From Leucobacter celer subsp. astrifaciens (GTDB lineage Bacteria; Actinomycetota; Actinomycetes; Actinomycetales; Microbacteriaceae), in NCBI RefSeq assembly GCF_001273835.1, contig NZ_JHEI01000132.1, forward strand, positions 285,814 to 349,813: a stretch of DNA of 64,000 bases, written 5' to 3'. Below are positions 17,606 through 26,657 of the stretch, one piece after another. Under the pieces are notes generated by a model. That model had not been told where the DNA came from. It was given only the letters and a program-made list of their open reading frames with translations, and did not search any database. Every line of letters begins with the position of its first letter. Positions within the stretch are counted from its first letter, which is position 1. The translations under genes were made by a program, and so were the position numbers.

Positions 17606-19075
17606 GTGGCAGAGGCGCGGCAGGAGACCAGCCAGCAGGAGACGAAGCGCAGGATCGGCGGCATCGACCGGTACTTCCAGATCACGGAGCGGGGATCCAC
17701 GTTCGCCGCGGAGATCCGGGGCGGTCTCGTGACCTTCGTCACGATGGCCTACATCGTGATCCTCAACCCGATCATCCTCACGAGCGGGGTGGACGTCGAG
17801 GGCAACACTCTCGCATTCCCGGCCGTGAGCGCCGTGACCGCCCTCACCGCCGGAGTGATGACGATCCTCTTCGGCGTCGTCTCCCGGCTGCCCTTCGGAT
17901 TCGCCGCGGGGCTCGGGATCAACGCGTTCCTGGCGTTCTCCGTCGTGGGCCAGGTGACCTGGCCCGAAGCGATGGCGCTCGTGGTGATCAACGGTGCGCT
18001 CATCGTGCTGCTCGCGGCCACGGGGCTGCGCCGCATGATCTTCGACGCCGTCCCGGTGGAGCTGAAGCTCGCGATCACCGTCGGCATCGGCCTCTTCATC
18101 GCATTCATCGGCTTCGTCAACGCGGGCTTCGTGACGGCCACCGGCCAGGGATCACCGCCAGTCGGCCTCGGCATCGGCGGATCGGTCGTCACGATCCCGA
18201 CGCTCATCTTCGTCGTGACGCTCGTGCTCACCGGCGTGCTGCTCGCCGCCAAGGTGAAGGGCGGCCTGCTCATCGGCCTCGTCGCGGGCACCGTCATCTC
18301 GGTCATCGTCGAGTCGGTCATCCACCTCGGGCCGCGTGTGGGCGCCGACGGCGAGATCGCGAACGAGGGCGGCTGGGGCCTCACCGTGCCCGAGCTCGGC
18401 GGCGCGCCGTTCGGTCTGCCCGATCTCAGCCTGATCGGCGCGGTCAGCTTCGACCTGGGCCGCGTCGGCGCCGTCACCATCGTGATGCTCGTGTTCACGC
18501 TGCTGTTCACCAACTTCTTCGACGCGATGGGCACCATGACGGGCCTCTCGCGCGAGGCCGGTCTGGCCGATGAGAAGGGCAACTTCCCGCGCCTGAAGTC
18601 GGCGCTCGTCGTCGAAGGCGTCGGCGCCATCGCGGGCGGTGTGACCTCCTCGTCGTCGAACACCGTGTTCATCGAGTCGGGTGCGGGCATCGGCGAGGGC
18701 GCCCGCACGGGTTTCGCCAACATCATCACGGGCCTCATGTTCCTGCTGGCCATGTTCTTCACGCCGCTCACGCAGATCGTGCCGACGGAGGTCGCGGCCG
18801 CGGCGCTCGTGATCGTCGGCGCCCTCATGATGGCGCAGATCAAGCACATCGATCTCAGCGACTTCCGCGTGCTGCTGCCGGTCTTCCTGACGGCAGCGGT
18901 GATGCCCATGACCTACTCGATCGCCAACGGCATCGGAGCGGGCTTCGTGGCCTGGGTGCTGGTGCACGCGCTCAGCGGCCGGGCGAAGCAGGTGCACTGG
19001 CTGCTGTGGGTGGTGGCCGCGGGCTTCGTCATCTTCTTCGCGCGCGGACCCATCGAGGCGCTGTTCGGAGTGTAG
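17606..19075 (+). CDS. NCS2 family purine permease (AzgA-like)
   Basis: The 489-residue protein has about twelve to fourteen transmembrane helices. It has the family segments FVTMAYIVILNP near the N terminus, GFAAGLGINAF, and the signature FFDAMGTMTGLSREAGL that sets AzgA-type adenine/guanine/hypoxanthine permeases apart from uracil and xanthine carriers. It imports purine bases with protons. GTG at 17606 has GGAG about six bases upstream. A TAGCGT box at about 17558 is a possible -10. No purine genes adjoin. Confidence 0.88.
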   Translation: MAEARQETSQQETKRRIGGIDRYFQITERGSTFAAEIRGGLVTFVTMAYIVILNPIILTSGVDVEGNTLAFPAVSAVTALTAGVMTILFGVVSRLPFGFAAGLGINAFLAFSVVGQVTWPEAMALVVINGALIVLLAATGLRRMIFDAVPVELKLAITVGIGLFIAFIGFVNAGFVTATGQGSPPVGLGIGGSVVTIPTLIFVVTLVLTGVLLAAKVKGGLLIGLVAGTVISVIVESVIHLGPRVGADGEIANEGGWGLTVPELGGAPFGLPDLSLIGAVSFDLGRVGAVTIVMLVFTLLFTNFFDAMGTMTGLSREAGLADEKGNFPRLKSALVVEGVGAIAGGVTSSSSNTVFIESGAGIGEGARTGFANIITGLMFLLAMFFTPLTQIVPTEVAAAALVIVGALMMAQIKHIDLSDFRVLLPVFLTAAVMPMTYSIANGIGAGFVAWVLVHALSGRAKQVHWLLWVVAAGFVIFFARGPIEALFGV

Positions 19076-19086
19076 CGGCGCCCGCG

Positions 19087-19587
19087 TTAGCGCGGCTCCC
19101 GCGAGTGCTCGTGACGGCCGCTCGCCGCCCCGGTGCGCTGCCCCAGCAGGTGATCGAGCACGGGATCCAGCACATCGAGGCCGTCGCGCACCCCTCCCGG
19201 TGATCCCGGGAGGGTGATGACGAAGCTGTCGCCGGCGAACCCCGCGACGCCGCGCGTCAGCAGGGCCGCGGGCACGGTTGCCGCGCCGCGTCGTCGCAGC
19301 TCCTCGATGAGGCCGGGGATCTGCAGATCGAGCAGCGGAGCCACCTGCTCGGGCGTCTGGTCATCGGGGGAGACGCCGGTGCCGCCGGTGGTGACGATGA
19401 CGGCGGGGGCGGTCGCGAGTGCATCGCGCAGCGCTTCCGCGACAGCGGCGCCGTCCGGCACGATCACGGGCGGGTCGACGGCGAAGCCGCGCTGGGCGAG
19501 CCATGCCGAGATCACCGGGCCGGTCAGGTCCTCCGCCGTCCCGGCGGCGGCCCGGGTCGACACGACGATGACAATCGCACGCCTCAC
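19087..19587 (-). CDS. mog: Molybdopterin adenylyltransferase (MogA/MoaB family)
   Basis: Adenylylates molybdopterin before molybdenum insertion. The 166-residue protein has the MoCF fold with [15 protein letters not shown] and [12 protein letters not shown], the MPT-binding and nucleotide loops. The GTG at 19587 is chosen because it overlaps the moaC stop by four bases (GTGA) and yields the usual start [11 protein letters not shown]; a TTG four codons upstream is less likely. It is the last gene of the minus-strand operon moaD-moeA-moaC-mog. The final 20 or so residues are a polar tail. Confidence 0.9.
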   Translation of the reverse strand: MRRAIVIVVSTRAAAGTAEDLTGPVISAWLAQRGFAVDPPVIVPDGAAVAEALRDALATAPAVIVTTGGTGVSPDDQTPEQVAPLLDLQIPGLIEELRRRGAATVPAALLTRGVAGFAGDSFVITLPGSPGGVRDGLDVLDPVLDHLLGQRTGAASGRHEHSREPR

Positions 19588-20072
19588 TCGAGCGACCAAT
19601 CGCCGCTCTTGCCGCCTGATTTCGCGAGCACTCGCGTATCGGTGATCGTCGCGTGCTTGTCGACGGCCTTGATCATGTCGTAGAGGGTCAGCGCGGCGAC
19701 GCTCGCAGCCGTGAGGGCCTCCATCTCGACGCCGGTGACCCCGCGCGTCGTCACCGTGGCGAGGATCCGTACGCGGTCATCGGCCGTCTCGAAGTCGACG
19801 GAGAGTCTCGTCAGCGGCAGCGGGTGGCACAGCGGGATCAGCTCGGAGGTACGCTTGGCGGCCATGATGCCGGCGATCCGCGCGGTGCCCAGGGCCTCGC
19901 CCTTGGGCAGAGCCCCAGCCACGAGCAGCTCGACGACGTCTGCGCGGGTGACGAGCGTGGCCTCCGCGCGGGCCGTGCGCTTGGTGACGGCCTTCTCCGT
20001 GACGTCGACCATATGCGCGCTGCCGTCGCCGCGCAGGTGCGTGAGCCGCTGCTCCGGTGTCTCTTCAGCCAT
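19584..20072 (-). CDS. moaC: Cyclic pyranopterin monophosphate synthase MoaC
   Basis: Second half of the first step of molybdenum cofactor synthesis: converts the MoaA product to cyclic pyranopterin monophosphate. The length of 162 residues is typical. The conserved [10 protein letters not shown] and [21 protein letters not shown] segments are present, as is the KSGG near the C terminus. It overlaps moeA by eight bases upstream and mog by four downstream, so translation is coupled along the operon. Confidence 0.96.
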   Translation of the reverse strand: MAEETPEQRLTHLRGDGSAHMVDVTEKAVTKRTARAEATLVTRADVVELLVAGALPKGEALGTARIAGIMAAKRTSELIPLCHPLPLTRLSVDFETADDRVRILATVTTRGVTGVEMEALTAASVAALTLYDMIKAVDKHATITDTRVLAKSGGKSGDWSLE

Positions 20073-21339
20073 CGATCCTCCATATTTCGACCGGTGCGTT
20101 CTCGGGGAGAGCAGCGGTGCCGAGCGGCAGGTGCGCGAGCAGCTCGGCGTCGGCGAGGTCGCCGAGCAGATGCGATCCCGGCGCGGTCAGCGAGACGCGC
20201 CCGTCGGCCTCGATGCGGCCGCGCCGAACCTGATGCTTCTCCGGGGGAGATTCCACCGCGTGGGCGAGTCTGCGCTCCTCGCGCGGCCGGTGCTCGGGAA
20301 GCCCCGCGAGCGCGCGAAGCGTCGGCAGCAGGAACACCTCGGCGGAGATGAGCGCACTGACCGGGTTGCCGGGGAAGCAGACGACGGGCACCGACCGGCC
20401 CGAGAGATCGAGTGCGCCGAGACCCTGCGGTCCCCCGGGTTGCATCGCGAGGGTGACGAATTCCACGCCCGACGGCTCGAGGGCGTCGCGGACCACCTCG
20501 AACGCCCCCGCGCTGATGCCGCCGGAGGTCACGATGAGATCGGTCGCGGGCCCCTCCGCCTCGAGCGCCGCAAGCAACTGCTCGGCGCTGTCGCGGCTGC
20601 GCACGGTGCGTACGGAGGCCCCGACCGCCCGGAGCGCGGCGGCGAGCATCGGCGTGTTCGCGTCGTGGATCCGACCCGGGGCGAGTTCGTGCTCGCGAGG
20701 GGCGAGCTCATCGCCCGTCGAGCAGAGCAGCACGCGCAGTCTCGGGCGCACCGCGACGGTCGCGGTGCCGGAGAACGCGATCAGGCCGATTCTGGCGGGG
20801 GACAGGCGAGTGCCGGCCGGCAGGAGCTGCGTGCCCGCAGCCACGTCCTCGCCGGCCCTCCTGACGAAACGGCCGGCGGCGGTCGGGCCGGTGAAGGCCA
20901 CCGTGCCCTCCGGCTCGGGGTCGCCGGCCCGGCTGAGCCGCGGGAATCGCGGCGGGAGGGTGTGCTCGATCGGCACCACGGCGTCGGCGCCGCTCGGGAT
21001 CGCCGCCCCCGTCATGATGGGCGAGGCCGTGCCGGCCTCGTGCACGCCGGGAGGATCGCCCGCTGCGGTCGCGCGCGCGAGACGGAGAGCGACGTGGTGC
21101 TCCGGGCCGGCGGCCGCGAGATCGGCCGCGCGCACCGCGTAGCCGTCCATCTGGGAGTTGTCGAACGGCGGCAGCGGAGTCTCGGTGTGCAGCGGGCGTG
21201 CCGTCACGCGCCCGAGCAGATCGGGGGAGTCGACCTCGATCATCTCGGGCGGGGCGGCCTCCAGGCGCTCGACGATGGGCGCGAGCAGCGCACGCACCTC
21301 CAGCAGGTGCTCTTCGACCAGGCGGCGCATCTCGCTCAC
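20065..21339 (-). CDS. moeA: Molybdopterin molybdotransferase MoeA (first copy)
   Basis: Inserts molybdate into adenylylated molybdopterin. The 424-residue protein has the typical domains: the [11 protein letters not shown] segment near residue 60, the MoCF-like domain with [23 protein letters not shown], and a C-terminal barrel. The start GTG at 21339 overlaps the moaD stop (GTGA). A second MoeA gene lies at 34779-36020, and the two are clearly diverged. This copy is in the cofactor-synthesis operon and is probably the housekeeping one. Confidence 0.94.
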   Translation of the reverse strand: MSEMRRLVEEHLLEVRALLAPIVERLEAAPPEMIEVDSPDLLGRVTARPLHTETPLPPFDNSQMDGYAVRAADLAAAGPEHHVALRLARATAAGDPPGVHEAGTASPIMTGAAIPSGADAVVPIEHTLPPRFPRLSRAGDPEPEGTVAFTGPTAAGRFVRRAGEDVAAGTQLLPAGTRLSPARIGLIAFSGTATVAVRPRLRVLLCSTGDELAPREHELAPGRIHDANTPMLAAALRAVGASVRTVRSRDSAEQLLAALEAEGPATDLIVTSGGISAGAFEVVRDALEPSGVEFVTLAMQPGGPQGLGALDLSGRSVPVVCFPGNPVSALISAEVFLLPTLRALAGLPEHRPREERRLAHAVESPPEKHQVRRGRIEADGRVSLTAPGSHLLGDLADAELLAHLPLGTAALPENAPVEIWRIDG

Positions 21340-21581
21340 CCTCCCGCGAAGGGCGGCAGCACGTCGACGAGGGAGCCGCGGATCTCGCCACCGTCGCGGC
21401 GCACGGTGCCGTCGACGAGGAAGGATCCCGATCGCAGCACCTTGCGCATGGGCTCGCCGTAGCGCTGCCCGAGCTCGCTGCGCAATGCGTCGAGGGTGGG
21501 GGCCTGGGCGTCCCAGCGCTCCTCGTCCCGGCCCGCGGCGTCGGCCGCCGCGGCGAAGTAACGGACGGTGATCTGCGGCAT
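21336..21581 (-). CDS. moaD: Molybdopterin synthase small subunit MoaD
   Basis: The 81-residue ubiquitin-fold sulfur carrier ends in the required Gly-Gly (PPFAGG), where the thiocarboxylate is formed by a MoeB/MoeZ enzyme, encoded divergently here. It starts RYFAAAADAAG, the usual beta-strand and helix. It is the first gene of moaD-moeA-moaC-mog. The ATG at 21581 is six bases after a TAGCAT box, so the operon mRNA probably has no leader. Its partner MoaE is encoded 2 kb away. Confidence 0.95.
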   Translation of the reverse strand: MPQITVRYFAAAADAAGRDEERWDAQAPTLDALRSELGQRYGEPMRKVLRSGSFLVDGTVRRDGGEIRGSLVDVLPPFAGG

Positions 21582-21587
21582 ACCGCC

Positions 21588-21593
21588 ATGCTA
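21588..21593 (-). promoter_or_regulatory. -10 box of leaderless moaD operon
   Basis: TAGCAT on the minus strand, then six bases (ggcggt), then the ATG at 21581. Confidence 0.55.
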
Positions 21594-21600
21594 TCCGGTC

Positions 21601-21770
21601 GGGCGGAGCCGCCGGTTGAGCGGAGCGCGCAGCGCGGAGTCGAAACCGCTGGCCCTTGATTTCGACTCCGCTGCGCTCCGCTCAATCAGCGGGGTGGGGT
21701 GCGCTCCGCTTCGCTCGATCAGCGGGGCGGGTGCCGCTGCGCTCCGCTCAATCATCGGCTCGCTCGACCA
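21601..21770. repeat. Array of REP family A half-palindromes
   Basis: Five or so copies of the ttgagcggagcgc / gcgctccgctcaa motif alternate in orientation between the divergent moaD and moeZ genes. They fill nearly the whole spacer up to the moeZ promoter. Confidence 0.75.
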
Positions 21771-21777
21771 GCGGTCC

Positions 21778-21783
21778 TACAAT
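21778..21783 (+). promoter_or_regulatory. -10 box of leaderless moeZ
   Basis: TACAAT, then six bases (ggccgc), then the ATG at 21790. Confidence 0.6.
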
Positions 21784-21789
21784 GGCCGC

Positions 21790-22962
21790 ATGGGTGCGGA
21801 GCAGCAGGCACGGCCGGTGCCACTCGTCGGGCCGGTCGACGAGCTGAGCGAGGATCGGCGGGCACGGGCGCAGCGGCAGATCCTGCTGCCCGGCTTCGGC
21901 GAGCTCGCTCAGCGCCGGCTCAGCGCCGCGAGGGTGCTGGTGATCGGTGCGGGCGGGCTGGGGAGCGGCTGCGTGCCCTACCTGGCGGGAGCGGGGGTCG
22001 GCACGATCGGCATCGTCGACGATGACCGAGTGGAACTCTCGAATCTGCACCGGCAGGTGTCGCACGGCACCGCGGATATCGGCCGGTCGAAGGTCGCCTC
22101 GCTGGCGGAGACGGTGCGCGCGCTGGATCCCGGGGTGCGGGTCGAGCCCCACGAGATCCGGCTCACGGCGGAGAACGCCCTGGACGTGCTGCGCGGCTAC
22201 GACCTCGTCATCGACGGGAGCGACAACTTCCCGACCCGCTATCTCGTGGCCGACGCGGCCGAACTCCTCGACCTCCCCCTCGTCTGGGGGTCGATCCTGC
22301 AGTATCACGGACAGGTCGGGATGTCCTGGCGCCCCCGGCATCCGGGGTATCGCGATCTCTTCCCGACGCCCCCTCCTCCGGAGGACGTGGTCGACTGCGG
22401 AACTGGGGGTGTGCTCCCCGGCCTCTGCGGCACGGTGGGGTCCCTGCTCGCGACGGAGGCGCTGAAGCTCATCGCCGGCATCGGAGAGCCGATGATCGGG
22501 CGCGTGCTCGTCTACGACGCGCTCGCGGCCCGCACTCGGGAGCTCTCGTTCGGCCGGGACCCGGCCGCGGAGCCCGTGACCGGACTGATCGATTACGAGC
22601 GGTTCTGCGCCGGGCCGGCCACCGAGCCGCCCGCGCTCGAGGCCGCCGATCTCGTCGACATGCTCGAAGCGGGCGAGACTCCTCGCCTGCTCGACGTCAG
22701 GACCCCTGACGAACGGCGGCGGCTGCGCATCAGCGGTTCCGACGCGCTGCCCCTCGCCGCACTCGAAGCGGGGGGCACGCCGGTCACGGGCCCGGTCATC
22801 GTCTACTGCGAGCGCGATCCGCGCTCGATCCGGGCGGTGAGGATCCTCACCGAACGCGACGGCATCGATGCACGATTCCTGCGCGGCGGGATCCGCGCGC
22901 TCGCGCAGCTCGCGCCGCAGCTCCTGGAGGGAAGCGCCCGCGAGGAGACCGATCGGCTCTGA
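21790..22962 (+). CDS. moeZ: MoeZ-type adenylyltransferase/sulfurtransferase
   Basis: 390 residues in two parts. An E1-like ThiF/MoeB domain (about 1-265) has the ATP loop VLVIGAGGLGSG, the SNLHRQV motif and the acceptor cysteine in DCGTGGVLPGLCG. A C-terminal rhodanese domain (about 285-385) has the sulfur-carrying cysteine in VIVYCERDPRS. It activates the MoaD C terminus by adenylation and then loads sulfur onto it, and it may also serve ThiS or CysO carriers. The start follows TACAAT-N6-ATG, divergent from moaD. Confidence 0.92.
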   Translation: MGAEQQARPVPLVGPVDELSEDRRARAQRQILLPGFGELAQRRLSAARVLVIGAGGLGSGCVPYLAGAGVGTIGIVDDDRVELSNLHRQVSHGTADIGRSKVASLAETVRALDPGVRVEPHEIRLTAENALDVLRGYDLVIDGSDNFPTRYLVADAAELLDLPLVWGSILQYHGQVGMSWRPRHPGYRDLFPTPPPPEDVVDCGTGGVLPGLCGTVGSLLATEALKLIAGIGEPMIGRVLVYDALAARTRELSFGRDPAAEPVTGLIDYERFCAGPATEPPALEAADLVDMLEAGETPRLLDVRTPDERRRLRISGSDALPLAALEAGGTPVTGPVIVYCERDPRSIRAVRILTERDGIDARFLRGGIRALAQLAPQLLEGSAREETDRL

Positions 22963-22972
22963 GGCCGGATCC

Positions 22973-23602
22973 TCAGTCGGTCTCGTACACGCCGGAGACC
23001 GTTGCGCTGACCGTGATCTCCGCGATCGTGACCTCCGCCGGGGCATCGCCGAACGCGCCGGCCGCGGCGAACCGAGCTTGTGCCGGGAAGGGCGTCGAAG
23101 GCGCATCTGAGACGCTGACGACGGTGCCGATCCGCCTGCCCAGTGCGGTCGCGTAGTCCTCGGCGATCATGCGCGCCTCGCCCACAGCGGCTGCGCGTGC
23201 GCGCCGCTCGTGCGCGCGACGGGACGCCTCGGTGAGCGTCCAGTCGACGTCGGTCGTGAGCCCGGCCTCGGCGAATTCGGTGACGAGCTCGCTCACGAGG
23301 GCGAGGTTCGACAGCTTGATGCGCACCCGGCTCGACGTCGTGTGCTCGATGACGACCTGCTGCTGGCTTCCCTGGGCGTACGTCTTGTGCGCCCAGGTGC
23401 TGACGGGATCCGCCGCGTGCCAGGTGGCGTCCCCGTTCGCCCGCAGCTGCTCGGCGCGCTGCACGGTCCAGTTGTGCACGCGCGTCGCGTCGGCGATGCT
23501 CGCCGACCGGTCGCGCGAGGTCGCTGTGACACGTGCGGTGATGGTTGCTCGCTCCGCTGGGAAGTGCTCCTCGCTGGTGCCCGTCGCGTGAATCGTCGTC
23601 AT
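22973..23602 (-). CDS. SIMPL domain protein
   Basis: The 209-residue protein is made almost wholly of one SIMPL (DUF541) domain: it opens with TTIHATGTSEEHFPAERATI, continues through the central VSTWAHKTYAQGSQQQ region and has a C-terminal VTIAEITVSATVSGVYE strand pair. No signal peptide is evident, so it may be cytosolic, unlike many homologues. The biochemical role of the family is poorly defined. The start is ATG at 23602, with TACCGT five bases upstream. It converges on moeZ and is divergent from moaE. Confidence 0.75.
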   Translation of the reverse strand: MTTIHATGTSEEHFPAERATITARVTATSRDRSASIADATRVHNWTVQRAEQLRANGDATWHAADPVSTWAHKTYAQGSQQQVVIEHTTSSRVRIKLSNLALVSELVTEFAEAGLTTDVDWTLTEASRRAHERRARAAAVGEARMIAEDYATALGRRIGTVVSVSDAPSTPFPAQARFAAAGAFGDAPAEVTIAEITVSATVSGVYETD

Positions 23603-23738
23603 ACCTCACGGTAACATCGCGAGAGCGGCTGATCGACCCGCGTTCGCGCGGGGCCGGATTCGCTGCGGCGCTGGGGGCGCGTCACACGCCCGTCGCGTCT
23701 ATGGTGAAGTGAGCGCTCGCTCCGATCGGAAAGAATCC

Positions 23739-24152
23739 ATGCCCCAGTCCTATGCCCGTGTCACCGCGCAACCGATCGACGAGGCGGCGGTGCGCGCCGC
23801 CGTCGAATCGCCGGAGTGCGGTGCACTCGTGCTCTTCCACGGCGTGATCCGCAACCACGACGGCGGAGCGCAGGTGCGCTCGCTCGACTACAGCGCGCAC
23901 CCCGACGCCGAACGCCTGCTGGGCGAGCTGATGCGCGACGAAGCCGAACGCACCGGCCTGCGCCTCGCCGCGGCGCACCGCATCGGCTCGCTCGGGATCG
24001 GCGACGCCGCCCTGATCGCGGCGGCATCGGCTCCCCATCGCGGTGAGGCCTTCGCAGCGATCGAGCGCCTGGTCGATCGGATCAAGCACGAGGTGCCGAT
24101 CTGGAAGCGGCAGCACTTCGCCGACGGCGCCTCGGAGTGGGTCGGACTGTAG
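23739..24152 (+). CDS. moaE: Molybdopterin synthase large subunit MoaE
   Basis: Adds two sulfurs from MoaD thiocarboxylate to cyclic pyranopterin monophosphate. The 137-residue protein has the conserved LFHGVIRNHDGG start, HRIGSLGIGD, HRGEAF and the catalytic KHEVPIWKRQ near the C terminus. The ATG at 23739 has GGAAAG five bases upstream. A TATGGT box at 23700 would give a leader of about 27 bases. Other starts ten codons upstream are possible but add residues not found in the family. Confidence 0.93.
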   Translation: MPQSYARVTAQPIDEAAVRAAVESPECGALVLFHGVIRNHDGGAQVRSLDYSAHPDAERLLGELMRDEAERTGLRLAAAHRIGSLGIGDAALIAAASAPHRGEAFAAIERLVDRIKHEVPIWKRQHFADGASEWVGL

Positions 24153-24176
24153 CGGGTTCCGGGGCTCGCTGTTCCC

Positions 24177-24350
24177 GTCATCCTGCGTGCGCGGAATGCT
24201 GAGGCGGAACGCGCCAGCGTTCCGCGCATTCCACGGTGGCGCTACCGCGCCAGTGCGAGCCGCAGGATCTCCGCCGGTTGAGCGAGCGGAGCGAGTCGAA
24301 ACCGAGTGCGCAGGGTTTCGACTCGGCTGCGGCTCGCTCAACCGGCGGGG
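24177..24350. repeat. Two palindromes between moaE and moaA
   Basis: A hairpin at about 24189-24236 pairs gcggaacgc with gcgttccgc and, further out, ggaatgc with gcattcc. A REP family A palindrome occupies 24271-24348. They lie between convergent genes and may terminate both. Confidence 0.7.
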
Positions 24351-24354
24351 TGCC

Positions 24355-25428
24355 TCAACCGCCGATGTAGGACATCTCGATGCGGGGTCCGGCATCCGCC
24401 TGCGCACCGCGGGCGCGCAGCTCGGAGTAGTGGTCGTCCCGCCCGCGCCACACCCCGGCGAGGGTCTCGGCGATCAGCGTATCGTCGGTGCCCTCCCGCA
24501 GCAGCGCGCGCAGATCCGTCCCCGAGGTCGCGAAGAGGCAGGTGTAGAGCTTGCCCTCGGCGGAGATCCTGGCGCGGGTGCAGGAGCCGCAGAAGGCCCC
24601 GGTGACGCTCGAGATCACGCCGATCTCACCCGATCCATCGCGATATCGCCAGCGCTTCGCGGTCTCCCCGGGATGCGAAGCGGGAAGCGGGTCCAGCGGG
24701 TGCGCCTCGTCGATGCGGCGGACGATCTCCGCCGAGGGCACCACGTCGTCGAGCGCCCAGCCGTTCGATGATCCCACGTCCATGTACTCGATGAACCGCA
24801 GCGTGCGCCCCGTGCCCTTGAAGTGCTCCGCCAGGATCAGGATCTCGTCGTCGTTGACCCCGCGCTTGATCACCGCGTTGACCTTGATCGGACCGAGGCC
24901 GGCCGCCTCGGCGGCGGCGATCCCGTCGAACACGCGGGACAGCGGAAAGCGAACGTCGTTGATCGCCTGGAAGCGTGACTCGATGAGCGAGTCGACCGAG
25001 ACCGTCACCCGTTGCAGTCCGGCTCGACGGAGCGCCTCCGCCTTCACGGGAAGCGCCGAGCCGTTCGTCGTGAGTGCCAGGTCGAGCGGAGCGCCCTCCG
25101 GCGTCCGCAGTTCCGCGAGCTCCGCGATGAGCTCCTCGATGCCCTTCCGCAGCAGCGGCTCACCGCCCGTCAACCGGAGCTTGCGCACGCCGAGCCCGAC
25201 GGCGATCCGCGCGACACGGACGATCTCGGGGAAGCTCAGCAGCTGGTCGTGCTCGAGGAACCGGTAGTCCCGGCCGAAGATCTCCTTCGGCATGCAGTAG
25301 ACGCAGCGGAAGTTGCAACGATCGGTCACCGAGATCCGCAGATCCCGGAGCGGCCGATGCCGCGCGTCGAGGAGCCCGGTCGAGGGCAGGCGTCGAACAG
25401 GGGGACCCGATGCCGGATCTGACGACAT
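24355..25428 (-). CDS. moaA: GTP 3',8-cyclase MoaA
   Basis: Radical-SAM enzyme that starts molybdenum cofactor synthesis from GTP. In 357 residues it has the SAM-binding cluster motif C38-x3-C42-x2-C45 (CNFRCVYC), the LRLTGGEPLLR segment, the C-terminal second cluster (CGSCTRARISAEGKLYTC) and the terminal Gly-Gly. The ATG at 25428 has GAGGTG upstream at suitable distance; an open frame runs 25 codons further but without conservation. It is transcribed alone or after the modABC genes on the same strand. Confidence 0.96.
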   Translation of the reverse strand: MSSDPASGPPVRRLPSTGLLDARHRPLRDLRISVTDRCNFRCVYCMPKEIFGRDYRFLEHDQLLSFPEIVRVARIAVGLGVRKLRLTGGEPLLRKGIEELIAELAELRTPEGAPLDLALTTNGSALPVKAEALRRAGLQRVTVSVDSLIESRFQAINDVRFPLSRVFDGIAAAEAAGLGPIKVNAVIKRGVNDDEILILAEHFKGTGRTLRFIEYMDVGSSNGWALDDVVPSAEIVRRIDEAHPLDPLPASHPGETAKRWRYRDGSGEIGVISSVTGAFCGSCTRARISAEGKLYTCLFATSGTDLRALLREGTDDTLIAETLAGVWRGRDDHYSELRARGAQADAGPRIEMSYIGG

Positions 25429-25526
25429 CGCCGCATCACCTCGATCCTCGAACGCGCACTCCGTGCCCGAGTGCGATCCGCACCCGTATCCAGACCCTAA
25501 CACCGCGCCCTGAGGAGGCCCGTTGT

Positions 25527-26657
25527 TCAGTCAGGATCCGTCGCCGGTCTCGGGATCGCGAAGCGTACGTCCTCCGCCGAGATCTCGAGGCGCACCCGCG
25601 ACCCGGAGGAGAGCCAGGGCTCGAGCGCGCCGGAGAGGGGGAGTTCCGCCGCGAACCCGGCCCAGCCCGAGCACTCGACGCGGAAGCCGGCGGGGCTCGC
25701 CGAGACGGCTCGGATCGTGTCGCTCCACGAATTGATCGTGCGAGCCGCGTCGTCCGGCTCGGGCGCGCGGGGTTGATCCTCCGGAGCGATGCGCACCGCC
25801 GACGGTGCGAAGCTCGCGACCGCGCGCTCGCCCGCGGCCGGCAGCTCCCCGCTTCCGCGGAGCTCCGACAGCGGGGCGGTCGCGAGCCGCAGCGCCCCGT
25901 TCGGGGAAGCGACGCCCTCGACCAGCACTCTGCCGGTGAACTCGGCGGCGAATGGGCTGGCCGGGGCGCCGAGCACCTCGGCGACCGTTCCCGATTGGCC
26001 GATTCCGCCATGCTCGAGCACCAGCACGCGGTCGGCGAGCGCGATGAGATCGACCGGGTCGTGCGTCACCAGCACCACGGGGATCCCCAGCCGATGCTTC
26101 TCCGTCGCGACGAGCCCGCGGAGGTCGTCGCTGCTCACGACGTCGAGCGCGGCGAACGGCTCGTCGAGCAGCAGCGCCTCGGGTCCGGCGGCGAGTGCGC
26201 GGGCGATCGCGACGCGCTGCTGCTGACCGCCCGAGAGCTGGTGCTCGTGCGCGGATCCCCGTCCCGGCAGGCCGATGCGCTCCAGCCACTGCTCGGCCGC
26301 CGCGTCGGCGGAACGTCGACGTGTGCCCTGGGCGCGAGGCCCGAACGCGATGTTGGAGCGGGCGTCGAGGTGCGGGAAGAGCCGGGCGCGCTGATCCAGG
26401 TGCCCGATGCGACGATCGGCCCGGGGGATCCTGACCTCGGGCGAGCCGGGCTCGCGCGCGCACAGTACTCGTTCGCCGAGCGACACCCGCCCGGCGGCGA
26501 TGCGGTGCGTTCCCGCGATCGATCCGACCAGCGTCGATTTTCCGGAGCCGTTCGCCCCGATCACTCCGAGCACCTCGCCCGGATCGACCCGCGCGGCCGC
26601 GTGCAGCGCGAAACGGCCGCGCTGCACGAGCACCTCGAACGAGAGCCCGCCGGTCAC
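25527..26657 (-). CDS. modC: Molybdate ABC transporter ATP-binding protein ModC
   Basis: The 376-residue ATPase has Walker A GANGSGKST (34-42), the signature LSGGQQQR, Walker B LLLDEPF and the switch histidine in VTHDP. After residue 230 there are two Mop/TOBE-like segments that bind oxyanion. It powers ModB at the inner face of the membrane. The GTG start at 26657 overlaps the modB stop by four bases (GTGA). It is the last gene of modA-modB-modC, and moaA follows on the same strand about 100 bases later. Confidence 0.93.
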   Translation of the reverse strand: MTGGLSFEVLVQRGRFALHAAARVDPGEVLGVIGANGSGKSTLVGSIAGTHRIAAGRVSLGERVLCAREPGSPEVRIPRADRRIGHLDQRARLFPHLDARSNIAFGPRAQGTRRRSADAAAEQWLERIGLPGRGSAHEHQLSGGQQQRVAIARALAAGPEALLLDEPFAALDVVSSDDLRGLVATEKHRLGIPVVLVTHDPVDLIALADRVLVLEHGGIGQSGTVAEVLGAPASPFAAEFTGRVLVEGVASPNGALRLATAPLSELRGSGELPAAGERAVASFAPSAVRIAPEDQPRAPEPDDAARTINSWSDTIRAVSASPAGFRVECSGWAGFAAELPLSGALEPWLSSGSRVRLEISAEDVRFAIPRPATDPD